6,404 nucleotides of DNA from a bacterium (GTDB lineage: Bacteria > RBG-13-66-14), in NCBI GenBank assembly GCA_021107695.1, contig JAIOSI010000220.1:1-6404 (forward strand), given 5' to 3'. The number at the start of each line of letters is the position of its first letter. Position 1 is the stretch's first letter. The notes under the pieces were generated by a model. The model was given only the letters and a program-made list of their open reading frames with translations, searched no databases and had not been told where the DNA came from. Shown piece by piece: positions 1 to 5,010 of the stretch. A program made the translations under genes and the position numbers.

Positions 1-1712
1 CCAATCCGGTGGAGGCTCTGCTCCTCGAATCCTCGCTAATCAAGCTCCACAAGCCCCGCTACAACGTTAACCTCAAAGACGACAAACGCTACCCGTACAT
101 CCGGCTCACCCTGGAGGACGAGTTCCCCCGCGCCATTTTTACCCGGGACACCACCGAGAAGCGCAGTGCCTACTTCGGTCCCTTCACCAGTGCCAAGGCG
201 GTGCGGCGAACAATCCGCACCCTCCAGCAGCTATTTCAGCTTCGGGTCTGCAAGCGAGAGGTTCACGTTTGGGAGGAACAGGGCGGGACAGAGCCGACGC
301 CGGACTGGCAGCCCTGCCTGCGCAATCACCTCGACCACTGCTGCGCTCCCTGCGTGGGGAAGGTCAGCCGGGCGACCTACGGCTCCTATGTCAAGGCGGC
401 GAAGGACTTCCTCCTCGGTCGCCGGGGTGATGCCACCGACAAACTCCAACGCTCCATGCGTGAGGCAGCCCAGCGACGGGAGTACGAATCCGCCGCCCGC
501 TATCGGGATATGCTCCGCTCCATCGATGCCCTGGTTACCCAGCAGCATGTCATCAGCGAGGGGCGGGAAGACCTTGACGTTCTCGGTCTGGCTCGTCGTC
601 GCGGAGAGACCGTGATCGAACTGCTGAAAATCCGCGAGGGCTATCTCCTCGCCGATGAGCATTTTCGCCTCGAAGCCGCACCCGAAGAAACCGACGGAAT
701 CATCCTCTTCGCCTTCATCAACGGTTACTACACCGGAGCCGACTGGATTCCCCGGCGGATTCTCCTGCCCTCGGAACCAGAGGACAAAGAGAATCTCGAA
801 CTGCTGCTTACCGCCCTGCGTTCCAGAGGTGGCGTAACCGAGAGTACCAAGAGCCGACTGCGTTTTTCACCGAGCGACAGCGGAGAGCGGAAGCGGAATC
901 CGGCGAAGGTTCATCTCGACATTCCTCAGCGGGGGTCGAAGCGTCGCCTGCTGGAGATGGCAGAGCGCAACGCCCGCAAGAGTCTGGAGGACGAGCTGAT
1001 CGCCGCTCTGGCAAAGCGGGGGCAGGCAGAGGCATCAATCGAGCTTGCCAAACGGCTGGGGCTGGAGGATGTTCCGACGCTGATAGAGGGCATGGACATC
1101 TCCAACCTCGGTGCGGAGCATCCCGTCGCCTCCCTGGTCTCTTTTCGCAACGGGCGACCGCACAAGGCGGGCTATCGCCATTACAAGCTGAAGACCCCGG
1201 GACCCGACGACTTCGCCATGCTGGCAGAGCTGGTGCATCGCCGCTATCCAAAGCTGGCGGCGCAGGGGAGGCTCCCCGATCTGGTGATTGTCGATGGTGG
1301 CAAGGGGCAGCTCGGCGCGGTAGTCAAGGCACTCGAAGAGGACGACCTCGGCGGAGCCTTCCCCGTGGTTGGCATCGCCAAGAAAGAGGAGCTGCTCTAC
1401 CTCCCCGGTCGCTCAACCCCAATCCGGCTGGGGGAGGACTCATCGGCACTGCACCTAGTTCAGCGGGTACGTGATGAAGCTCATCGCTTCGGACTGCGCT
1501 TTCATCGGCAGCTCCGGCGTAGCGACGGACTACAATCGGTGCTGGAGCGCATCCCCGGTATCGGTCCAAAGAAACGCCGCGCCCTCCTCGATGCCTTCGG
1601 CTCGCTGAAGAAGATCAGAAAAGCCAGCGTCGAGGAGCTGACCGAGGTGAAGGGCATCACCCTCAAGCTGGCGACGGATTTGCAGAACTACCTGAAGATA
1701 CATTACTTCTAG
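1..1712 (+). CDS. uvrC: UvrABC nucleotide excision repair endonuclease subunit C, 5'-truncated by window edge
   Basis: UvrC makes the two incisions flanking a DNA lesion after UvrB loading. The frame is open to the left edge (codons for N-P precede the GTG at 9), so that GTG is internal. Counting it as residue 1, the fragment starts in the GIY-YIG domain: E7 and N19 have the spacing of the catalytic Glu and Asn of Thermotoga UvrC (E76/N88), so about 69 residues lie upstream. Next come cysteines C81, C103, C111 and C115, whose C-x7-C-x3-C end matches the Fe-S cysteines of E. coli UvrC. A UVR (UvrB-binding) helix pair lies near 144-175. The RNase H-like nuclease domain has D363 (GMDISN), D429 (VDGGKGQ) and H492 (DEAHRF). 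Two HhH motifs lie at about 510-562. All catalytic residues are present. A Ser/Lys/Arg-rich stretch at about 273-299 looks longer than in typical UvrC. The stop is TAG at 1710-1712. The identification is very secure. Confidence 0.97.
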   Translation, partial: NPVEALLLESSLIKLHKPRYNVNLKDDKRYPYIRLTLEDEFPRAIFTRDTTEKRSAYFGPFTSAKAVRRTIRTLQQLFQLRVCKREVHVWEEQGGTEPTPDWQPCLRNHLDHCCAPCVGKVSRATYGSYVKAAKDFLLGRRGDATDKLQRSMREAAQRREYESAARYRDMLRSIDALVTQQHVISEGREDLDVLGLARRRGETVIELLKIREGYLLADEHFRLEAAPEETDGIILFAFINGYYTGADWIPRRILLPSEPEDKENLELLLTALRSRGGVTESTKSRLRFSPSDSGERKRNPAKVHLDIPQRGSKRRLLEMAERNARKSLEDELIAALAKRGQAEASIELAKRLGLEDVPTLIEGMDISNLGAEHPVASLVSFRNGRPHKAGYRHYKLKTPGPDDFAMLAELVHRRYPKLAAQGRLPDLVIVDGGKGQLGAVVKALEEDDLGGAFPVVGIAKKEELLYLPGRSTPIRLGEDSSALHLVQRVRDEAHRFGLRFHRQLRRSDGLQSVLERIPGIGPKKRRALLDAFGSLKKIRKASVEELTEVKGITLKLATDLQNYLKIHYF

Positions 1713-1752
1713 CAGCGCAGTGCGCTGCACCACAAAGCTGACCTTCGGTCAG
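1712..1752. other. Two hairpins at and just after the uvrC stop
   Basis: The first hairpin (1712-1718 with 1722-1728, GCAGCGC arms, 3-nt loop) starts inside the uvrC stop codon. The second is 1738-1743 with 1747-1752 (CTGACC/GGTCAG, loop TTC). Neither is followed by a T-run on the plus strand, so they are not canonical intrinsic terminators. They could stabilise the 3' end of the uvrC mRNA or help Rho-dependent release. That role is inferred; the base pairing is directly visible. Confidence 0.5.
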
Positions 1753-1774
1753 AAAACCATTCGTATTTAACAAA

Positions 1775-1801
1775 GGGCGAATACAAGATTCGCCCCTACA
1801 G
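1775..1801 (+). repeat. Short palindromic repeat, family A copy 1
   Basis: Arms GGGCGAAT (1775-1782) and ATTCGCCC (1788-1795) form an 8-bp stem with loop ACAAG, followed by the tail CTACAG. It matches the copy at 2054-2080 at 24 of 27 positions. This looks like an extragenic REP-like element. It has no coding capacity and no T-tract. Confidence 0.75.
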
Positions 1802-1818
1802 AGATTCCAGCAGTTTCT

Positions 1819-1841
1819 CCTTCCCCCCAGTGGGGTGAAGG
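1819..1841. repeat. C-run/G-run palindrome
   Basis: CCTTCCCCCC (1819-1828) pairs with GGGGTGAAGG (1832-1841) with one C/T mismatch and loop AGT, giving nine base pairs. A further GGGAAGGGGGG run at 1844-1854 could pair with the same C-run instead. It belongs to the palindrome cluster downstream of uvrC. No function is assigned. Confidence 0.5.
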
Positions 1842-1910
1842 TCGGGAAGGGGGGCTGCGCAATAACCCCGCCATATTTGTCATACGTTTGAAAATAGCCC
1901 CTCACCCCAG

Positions 1911-1933
1911 CCCTCTCCCCAAAGGGGAGAGGG
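1911..1933. repeat. CCCTCTCCCC-AAA-GGGGAGAGGG palindrome
   Basis: A perfect 10-bp stem (1911-1920 with 1924-1933) has loop AAA and is preceded by CCCCTCACCCCAG. Elements of this look occur between genes in many bacterial genomes and behave as dispersed repeats. No T-tract follows, so a terminator role is not supported. Confidence 0.65.
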
Positions 1934-1959
1934 GGTATGCGTCTGGTTGTTTTAATGTC

Positions 1960-1984
1960 GTAGGAGCGATTCTTGTGATCGCCC
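1960..1984 (-). repeat. Short palindromic repeat, family A copy in opposite orientation
   Basis: GTAGGAGCGATTCTTGTGAT, continuing to CGCCC, is a diverged reverse complement of the copy at 1775-1801: the tail now comes first as GTAGG and the stem is GCGAT/ATCGC (1966-1970 with 1978-1982). The opposite orientation near two forward copies suggests independent insertion rather than tandem duplication. Confidence 0.6.
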
Positions 1985-2005
1985 GGAATACGGTCAGGTG
2001 TTAAA

Positions 2006-2036
2006 CGTAGGGGCCGACCTTTAGGTCGCCCCTACG
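2006..2036. repeat. Long palindrome CGTAGGGG...CCCCTACG
   Basis: CGTAGGGG (2006-2013) pairs with CCCCTACG (2029-2036), and CGACC (2015-2019) pairs with GGTCG (2024-2028). One C is bulged at 2014 and the loop is TTTA, for 13 base pairs in all. The GTAGGGG/CCCCTAC ends match the CCCTACAG tails of the neighbouring family A copies, so it is probably a symmetrical relative of that family. Confidence 0.7.
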
Positions 2037-2053
2037 GGTACTCAAACAGCACA

Positions 2054-2080
2054 GGGCGAAGACAAGGTTCGTCCCTACAG
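2054..2080 (+). repeat. Short palindromic repeat, family A copy 2
   Basis: GGGCGAA (2054-2060) pairs with TTCGTCC (2068-2074) through one G-U pair and is followed by CTACAG. It differs from the copy at 1775-1801 at three positions. One of these turns a G-C pair into G-U, so the stem is kept. Confidence 0.75.
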
Positions 2081-2112
2081 GTACTTTAGACGCTATCTAT
2101 GCTCTTACCAAT

Positions 2113-2139
2113 AACTCCCCCTCAGAGAGGGGGAGTTTT
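2113..2139 (+). terminator. Terminator-like hairpin with T-run, alternatively another palindromic repeat
   Basis: AACTCCCCCTC (2113-2123) pairs perfectly with GAGGGGGAGTT (2127-2137) around loop AGA, and TTTT spans 2136-2139. This is the only hairpin of the cluster with a plus-strand T-run, but it is about 400 nt after the uvrC stop. On the other strand the stem is followed by ATTGG, so termination there is less likely. A dispersed repeat is an equally good reading. Confidence 0.45.
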
Positions 2140-2382
2140 GGCAGGGTACCGCCGAGCCGTAAGTGTTGCCATTCCAGAACCGACGCACCAGGTGGGTGCC
2201 GTGGGGTCAGGAAGCCGATGGGTGGAAGAACAGCTCGCGCCGCAATCCCGCTGGCGACCAGGCCCACTTTCGGGTCCCGTCAAATAAAGTGTTGGTTCTT
2301 TAATAAAGCCCTGCTTACGTGAACGGCAGAAACCCCGCCAACCACAGGTTACTACAAACCAGCGAAGCTGGCAAGGGATATT
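2140..2382. other. Unassigned intergenic stretch downstream of the ATPase operon
   Basis: No convincing gene is seen. A 62-codon plus-strand frame (2099-2287) starts before the preceding hairpin and runs through it, has no ribosome binding site and no recognisable domain. The DNA is GC-rich to about 2280 and has small local stems: 2185-2189 with 2195-2199, and a nested pair with 2289-2295 against 2338-2345 (one bulge) enclosing 2311-2315 against 2325-2329. No tRNA, SRP, RNase P or known riboswitch signature was recognised. Confidence 0.35.
2352..2372 (-). terminator. Weak candidate terminator of the ORP-like operon
   Basis: Read on the minus strand, CCAGC-TTC-GCTGG (2371-2359) starts about 11 nt after the stop of the last operon gene and is followed by TTTGTAG. 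The stem is only five perfect pairs and the T-run three, so this is marginal. It is listed because of its position. Confidence 0.35.
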
Positions 2383-3276
2383 TTAGAAAATCGGAGTCCA
2401 GGCTATTCCCAGCTCTTGCTTAATATCATTCCAGGTTTGCTGGATAGTTTCCCTGATCAGGGGAATGACGATGGGAGCCTCTCTTCTTGCCAACGCCCGG
2501 GGGATATTCTCGTCGAAGGGTATCTTCCCGACAATGCGAATGTTGAGTTCCTCTGCCAGCCTTTCGATCTTTTCGGTAACCTCAACGCAAAGGTCATATT
2601 TGTTGATGATAATAACGGCTTTGGCGTTAAAGTGTCCGCAAAGCTCAAGCAGGCGTTCCAGGTCGTGCAGCCCCGATGACGAGGCCTCCGTTACCGCCAC
2701 CACCAGGCTAACCCCGGTGATCGCGGCATGGACAGGACACCCGATACCCGGAGGACCATCCAGAATTGCAAGCTCAATGCCCCTGGCTTCAGCCCGCGAG
2801 CGCGTATCCTTGCGAACCCGGGCAACCAGCTTGCCCGAATTGTCCTGGGCGATTCCAAGCTCCGCGTGAATCATCGGTCCGACCGCTGTTTTACGCTGAA
2901 AGATTGTTCCGACACGGACATCACTGAAAGATATAGCGTCGGTCGGACAGACCACGCTGCACGCCCGGCAGCCCTCGCAGGGAATGTCATCCACAATCGC
3001 CGCGTTGGCGTCAGCGGGGAGTATGATTGCCGCGTAGCGACATACCTCCACACAAGCACCGCAGGCGGTACATGCTTCACTGTTCACAAACGCCGTTTGA
3101 CCAGCGACGAAGGACTCTTCGCTGGTGTCGTTACCCGTAATCAACAGGGCGAGGTTTGCCGCCTCGACATCGCAGTCTCCCAGGGAGACCTTTTGCTCGG
3201 CAAGCAGAGCGAAAGATGCCGTCAAAGAGGTTTTTCCAGTCCCCCCTTTACCGCTTAACACTACGATTTCTTTCAC
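2383..3276 (-). CDS. MinD/ParA-type ATPase with inserted two-cluster ferredoxin domain (COG1149), second of the pair
   Basis: A 297-aa cytoplasmic P-loop ATPase of the MinD superfamily. The deviant Walker A motif (GKGGTGKTS, 9-17) has the signature lysine K10. GDCDVEAANL (33-42) is the switch I region, LDGPPGIG (172-179) the Walker B/switch II, and NKYD (225-228) fits nucleotide-base recognition. Between switch I and Walker B lies a bacterial ferredoxin insert with two complete motifs: C69-x2-C72-x2-C75-x3-C79 and C100-x2-C103-x2-C106-x3-C110-P, predicted to bind two [4Fe-4S] clusters. The start is GTG; GAGGAG (3289-3284) lies 7 nt upstream and the GTGA overlaps the upstream stop by 4 nt, indicating translational coupling. 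Relatives work beside COG1433 proteins in the Desulfovibrio orange protein system. A role in metal-cluster loading or ATP-dependent electron transfer is inferred. The family is secure, the exact function is not. Confidence 0.92.
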   Translation of the reverse strand: MKEIVVLSGKGGTGKTSLTASFALLAEQKVSLGDCDVEAANLALLITGNDTSEESFVAGQTAFVNSEACTACGACVEVCRYAAIILPADANAAIVDDIPCEGCRACSVVCPTDAISFSDVRVGTIFQRKTAVGPMIHAELGIAQDNSGKLVARVRKDTRSRAEARGIELAILDGPPGIGCPVHAAITGVSLVVAVTEASSSGLHDLERLLELCGHFNAKAVIIINKYDLCVEVTEKIERLAEELNIRIVGKIPFDENIPRALARREAPIVIPLIRETIQQTWNDIKQELGIAWTPIF

Positions 3277-4142
3277 TTTGATGCTCCTCTCGTGATGATA
3301 TCCAATTCTTCGGACAGAAGCATCAGCCTTTCTCTAAAGTCCGCGCAGGTGCTGACCGGCAGCCGTGAAGCGGCATATGATTCTGCCACCGCGCGGTCGA
3401 ATGGTATCTCTGCCAGCAGAGGAACAGACTCTTTTTCCAACAGCTCTTTTGTTGTGTTATCACCTAAATCGGAGCGGTTAATTACCGCCGCCAGTCTCTT
3501 GTTGAGCGCGCGCCCCAGCTCGATGGCCAATTTCAGGTCGTGCATTCCAAAGGGCGTTGGCTCGGTAACCAGCAACAGCAGGTCAGCCTGCTCAATCGCT
3601 GCCATTGTCGAACACGATGTTCCGGGAGGAGAATCGATGATTATAAGCTCCTCGTCCGAAGCGTTATCAAGCGCGGCATCCACGACTCCGGCAATTAGAG
3701 GAGTAACCCTCGCTTCGCCAACATCGAGTCGTCCGCCGTAGAACTTGACCTCATCTGCCATACCCTGAGAAATGGTTCCGATTTCACGATCCCGTTCGAT
3801 GAGCGCGTTATCAGGACAAGCCAGCAGACAGGCTCCGCATCCGTGGCACAGCTCGTTGAACACAAGAACACTGTCTTTCAGGGAAAGGATCGCGTTGAAG
3901 GCACAAATATCCTGGCATTTTCCATGACCAGCACACTTTTTTTCCTTCAGCACCGGGACTTTTACCGAAAAGCGATCTTCACGGGTAATAGTCGGGTTCA
4001 GCAACAGATGACCGTTGGGTTCATCGGCATCGGCATCGGCGTACGAGACAGCCCTGCCCTGATCAGCCCAGAGCCGTGCCAGGCTGGTAGCGATGAGGGT
4101 TTTGCCCGTGCCTCCCTTGCCACTGGCAATTGCCAGACGCAT
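3273..4142 (-). CDS. MinD/ParA-type ATPase with ferredoxin insert (COG1149), first of the pair, variant first cluster motif
   Basis: A 289-aa paralogue of the next gene with the same architecture. The deviant Walker A is SGKGGTGKT (7-15, signature lysine K9), ADADADEPNG (35-44) is the switch I region, IIIDSPPGT (167-175) is Walker B/switch II, and NRSD is at 222-225. The ferredoxin insert has a normal second motif, C99-x2-C102-x2-C105-x3-C109-P. The first motif reads C70-A-G-H73-G-K-C76-Q-D-I-C80, with His where the second Cys is expected. The codon is CAT, so one ligand of the first cluster is changed. The start is ATG, with GAGAGGAG (4154-4147) four nt upstream, overlapping the stop of the preceding gene. 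The two ATPases are clearly different in sequence, which suggests an obligate pair rather than a recent duplication. The identity as a COG1149 ATPase is secure; the heterodimer idea is inference. Confidence 0.92.
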   Translation of the reverse strand: MRLAIASGKGGTGKTLIATSLARLWADQGRAVSYADADADEPNGHLLLNPTITREDRFSVKVPVLKEKKCAGHGKCQDICAFNAILSLKDSVLVFNELCHGCGACLLACPDNALIERDREIGTISQGMADEVKFYGGRLDVGEARVTPLIAGVVDAALDNASDEELIIIDSPPGTSCSTMAAIEQADLLLLVTEPTPFGMHDLKLAIELGRALNKRLAAVINRSDLGDNTTKELLEKESVPLLAEIPFDRAVAESYAASRLPVSTCADFRERLMLLSEELDIITRGASK

Positions 4143-4152
4143 CGGTCTCCTC

Positions 4153-4503
4153 TCAGGAGTTCATCTGTTTAAGTGAACCAGCGGAAAATTTATCCAACAC
4201 CTCTTTAACGGTTAGCCCATCGGGAGTCAGCCACATCTCAATGCCAAAGCCTTCCAGTGCCTGCGAGGCTTTTGGACCAAACGCCCCGGAGATAACGGCC
4301 TCTACCTTGTTGTCGTTCATCAGTGCCGCCGCACCGGTTCCGGCTCCATGAGCGGCTTCAATCGCGGTGTTCCTGAGCTTGGCTACTACCTCCATCTTTT
4401 CAATATCAACGACCAGAAAAGCTCCCGCTCTTCCAAACTTCGGATCCGCCGGTGAATCAAGTCCACCAGCTTGCTTGACCGTCAAACCTATGAACCTTGC
4501 CAC
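4153..4503 (-). CDS. Orange protein/NifX-like metal-cofactor-binding protein (COG1433)
   Basis: A small cytoplasmic protein of the dinitrogenase iron-molybdenum cofactor family (NifX/NifB C-terminal/ORP fold), 116 aa from the GTG at 4503. That start is preferred over the ATG at 4548 because a perfect AGGAGG (4514-4509) lies 5 nt upstream and family homology begins here. The upstream ATG has no ribosome binding site and would fall about 4 nt from the predicted transcript start. Family motifs are LDSPADPKFGRA (15-26), AHGAGT (51-56) and GAFGPKA (73-79). There is no cysteine, which fits ORP of Desulfovibrio, whose Mo-Cu-S cluster is bound without Cys ligands. It is first in an operon with two ferredoxin-ATPases, the core partners of ORP. 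The family is secure; the cofactor (Mo-Cu-S, FeMo-co precursor or other) cannot be read from the sequence. Confidence 0.9.
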   Translation of the reverse strand: MARFIGLTVKQAGGLDSPADPKFGRAGAFLVVDIEKMEVVAKLRNTAIEAAHGAGTGAAALMNDNKVEAVISGAFGPKASQALEGFGIEMWLTPDGLTVKEVLDKFSAGSLKQMNS

Positions 4504-4508
4504 GACAT

Positions 4509-4514
4509 CCTCCT
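4509..4514 (-). promoter_or_regulatory. Shine-Dalgarno site that fixes the GTG start of the ORP-like gene
   Basis: The minus strand reads AGGAGG here, followed by ATGTC and then GTG at 4503-4501. It is the strongest ribosome binding site in the window and lies inside the longer frame that begins at 4548, so it moves the start 15 codons downstream. Confidence 0.8.
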
Positions 4515-4558
4515 GTTTCTGTGATTGCTGCGTAGTCAGGAAAATCATCTGAAAGGAT

Positions 4559-4588
4559 AGTGTATCATAATGAGAAGAGTTCTCACAA
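4559..4588 (-). promoter_or_regulatory. Candidate promoter of the ORP-like operon
   Basis: On the minus strand, TTGTGA (4588-4583, 4/6 to TTGACA) is followed by an 18-nt spacer and TACACT (4564-4559, 4/6 to TATAAT). TGA directly precedes the -10, giving an extended -10 element. The predicted start near 4552 leaves an untranslated leader of about 49 nt before the GTG. No TGGCAC-N5-TTGC sigma54 element is visible upstream. Confidence 0.5.
4571..4585. promoter_or_regulatory. Perfect 15-nt palindrome in the operon promoter spacer, candidate operator
   Basis: TGAGAAGAGTTCTCA has 6-nt arms around a 3-nt centre and lies almost wholly between the -35 and -10 elements, overlapping the end of the -35. 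A dimeric repressor bound here would block the operon. A second, weaker inverted repeat (AGCGA 4597-4601, TCGCT 4609-4613) lies just upstream. The regulator is unknown and is not encoded in the window. Confidence 0.5.
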
Positions 4589-4653
4589 GCACACTAAGCG
4601 AGATGAATTCGCTCCGGGACTAATGACGCTGAGGAGCCATTTGCGCAATTAAC

Positions 4654-4680
4654 GGATCGACATTTATGTCCGTCCCTACA
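4654..4680 (+). repeat. Diverged palindromic repeat, family A-like
   Basis: An imperfect stem (GGA, CGACAT against ATGTC, CGTCC, with two bulges) ends in CGTCCCTACA, the same tail as the copy at 2054-2080. It lies between the divergent promoters of the ORP-like operon and the lipoprotein gene, showing that the repeat is not limited to the uvrC downstream gap. Confidence 0.5.
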
Positions 4681-4761
4681 ATATCAAAGCCAGGGCAGCA
4701 GGGCTATCAACTGGAGCGGTACCGAGAATTCGGAGAAGGGTAAAATTTTTCTCTTTTTCCC

Positions 4762-4790
4762 TTGACAACCCCAAAGGAATGCTTTACCAT
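4762..4790 (+). promoter_or_regulatory. Strong sigma70-type promoter for the lipoprotein gene
   Basis: TTGACA (4762-4767, perfect -35), a 17-nt spacer and TACCAT (4785-4790, 4/6 -10) are preceded by an A/T-rich tract (4740-4759) that could act as an UP element. The predicted start is near 4797, about 214 nt before the only plausible downstream gene at 5011. The long leader is unusual for a simple lipoprotein gene. Confidence 0.65.
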
Positions 4791-4797
4791 ACAAGAA

Positions 4798-4835
4798 GTT
4801 CGTAGGCGAACAATCTTTGAATTGGATTGATTCGC
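4798..4835 (+). other. Leader hairpin 1 with overlapping inverted repeats
   Basis: GCGAACAATC (4806-4815) pairs with GATTG-A-TTCGC (4825-4835, one bulged A) over ten base pairs. GTTCG (4798-4802) can alternatively pair with CGAAC (4807-4811), so the two structures exclude each other. It lies at the predicted 5' end of the lipoprotein transcript. A regulatory role is inferred only. Confidence 0.4.
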
Positions 4836-4904
4836 TGACTTCACAGACTGTTCTCTATCATAAGAAGAACAAATCTCCTTATTGCCGAACAGATGCCGTG
4901 AACG

Positions 4905-4930
4905 GGCGAACAATTTTGACCATTGCTCGT
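4905..4930 (+). other. Leader hairpin 2, sharing the left arm of hairpin 1
   Basis: GGCGAACAAT recurs here exactly 100 nt after its first occurrence (4805-4814). CGAACAAT (4907-4914) pairs with ATTGCTCG (4922-4929) with one A/C mismatch. A short direct repeat TCGTGTAA follows at 4927-4934 and 4945-4952, 18 nt apart, close to two helical turns. No known riboswitch was recognised. Confidence 0.4.
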
Positions 4931-5010
4931 GTAAAGCCCCCTGATCGTGTAACAAAAAAACTAACACCGGATGTTCTTACAAACCCATCCCTGTAACAGA
5001 AAGGTAACCG

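Noticed and set aside
231..662. Antisense and alternate-frame open frames within uvrC and the other genes
   Set aside because: They overlap well-conserved genes in other frames and show no domain signal of their own.
1775..2080. CRISPR-like array from repeated GGGCGAA units
   Set aside because: Copies occur in both orientations, spacing is irregular, and repeats are imperfect palindromes with no cas genes.
2099..2287. 62-codon plus-strand open frame
   Set aside because: It has no ribosome binding site, runs through a palindromic repeat, and shows no recognisable domain.
2140..2290. Possible SRP RNA or riboswitch because of a GGTCAGG-like stretch
   Set aside because: The conserved SRP core (GGAAGG...AGCAGCC) is absent and no known riboswitch core was found.
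2383..4142. Nitrogenase reductase (NifH) reading of the two ATPases
   Set aside because: NifH binds one cluster between subunits through two Cys and has no ferredoxin insert; these proteins carry eight-Cys-type inserts and lack NifH features.
4549..4650. Sigma54 promoter for the ORP-like operon, as in Desulfovibrio
   Set aside because: No TGGCAC-N5-TTGC element is visible on the minus strand in this region.
4707..4967. 86-codon minus-strand open frame
   Set aside because: It overlaps the strong plus-strand promoter and leader hairpins, has no ribosome binding site and no family resemblance.
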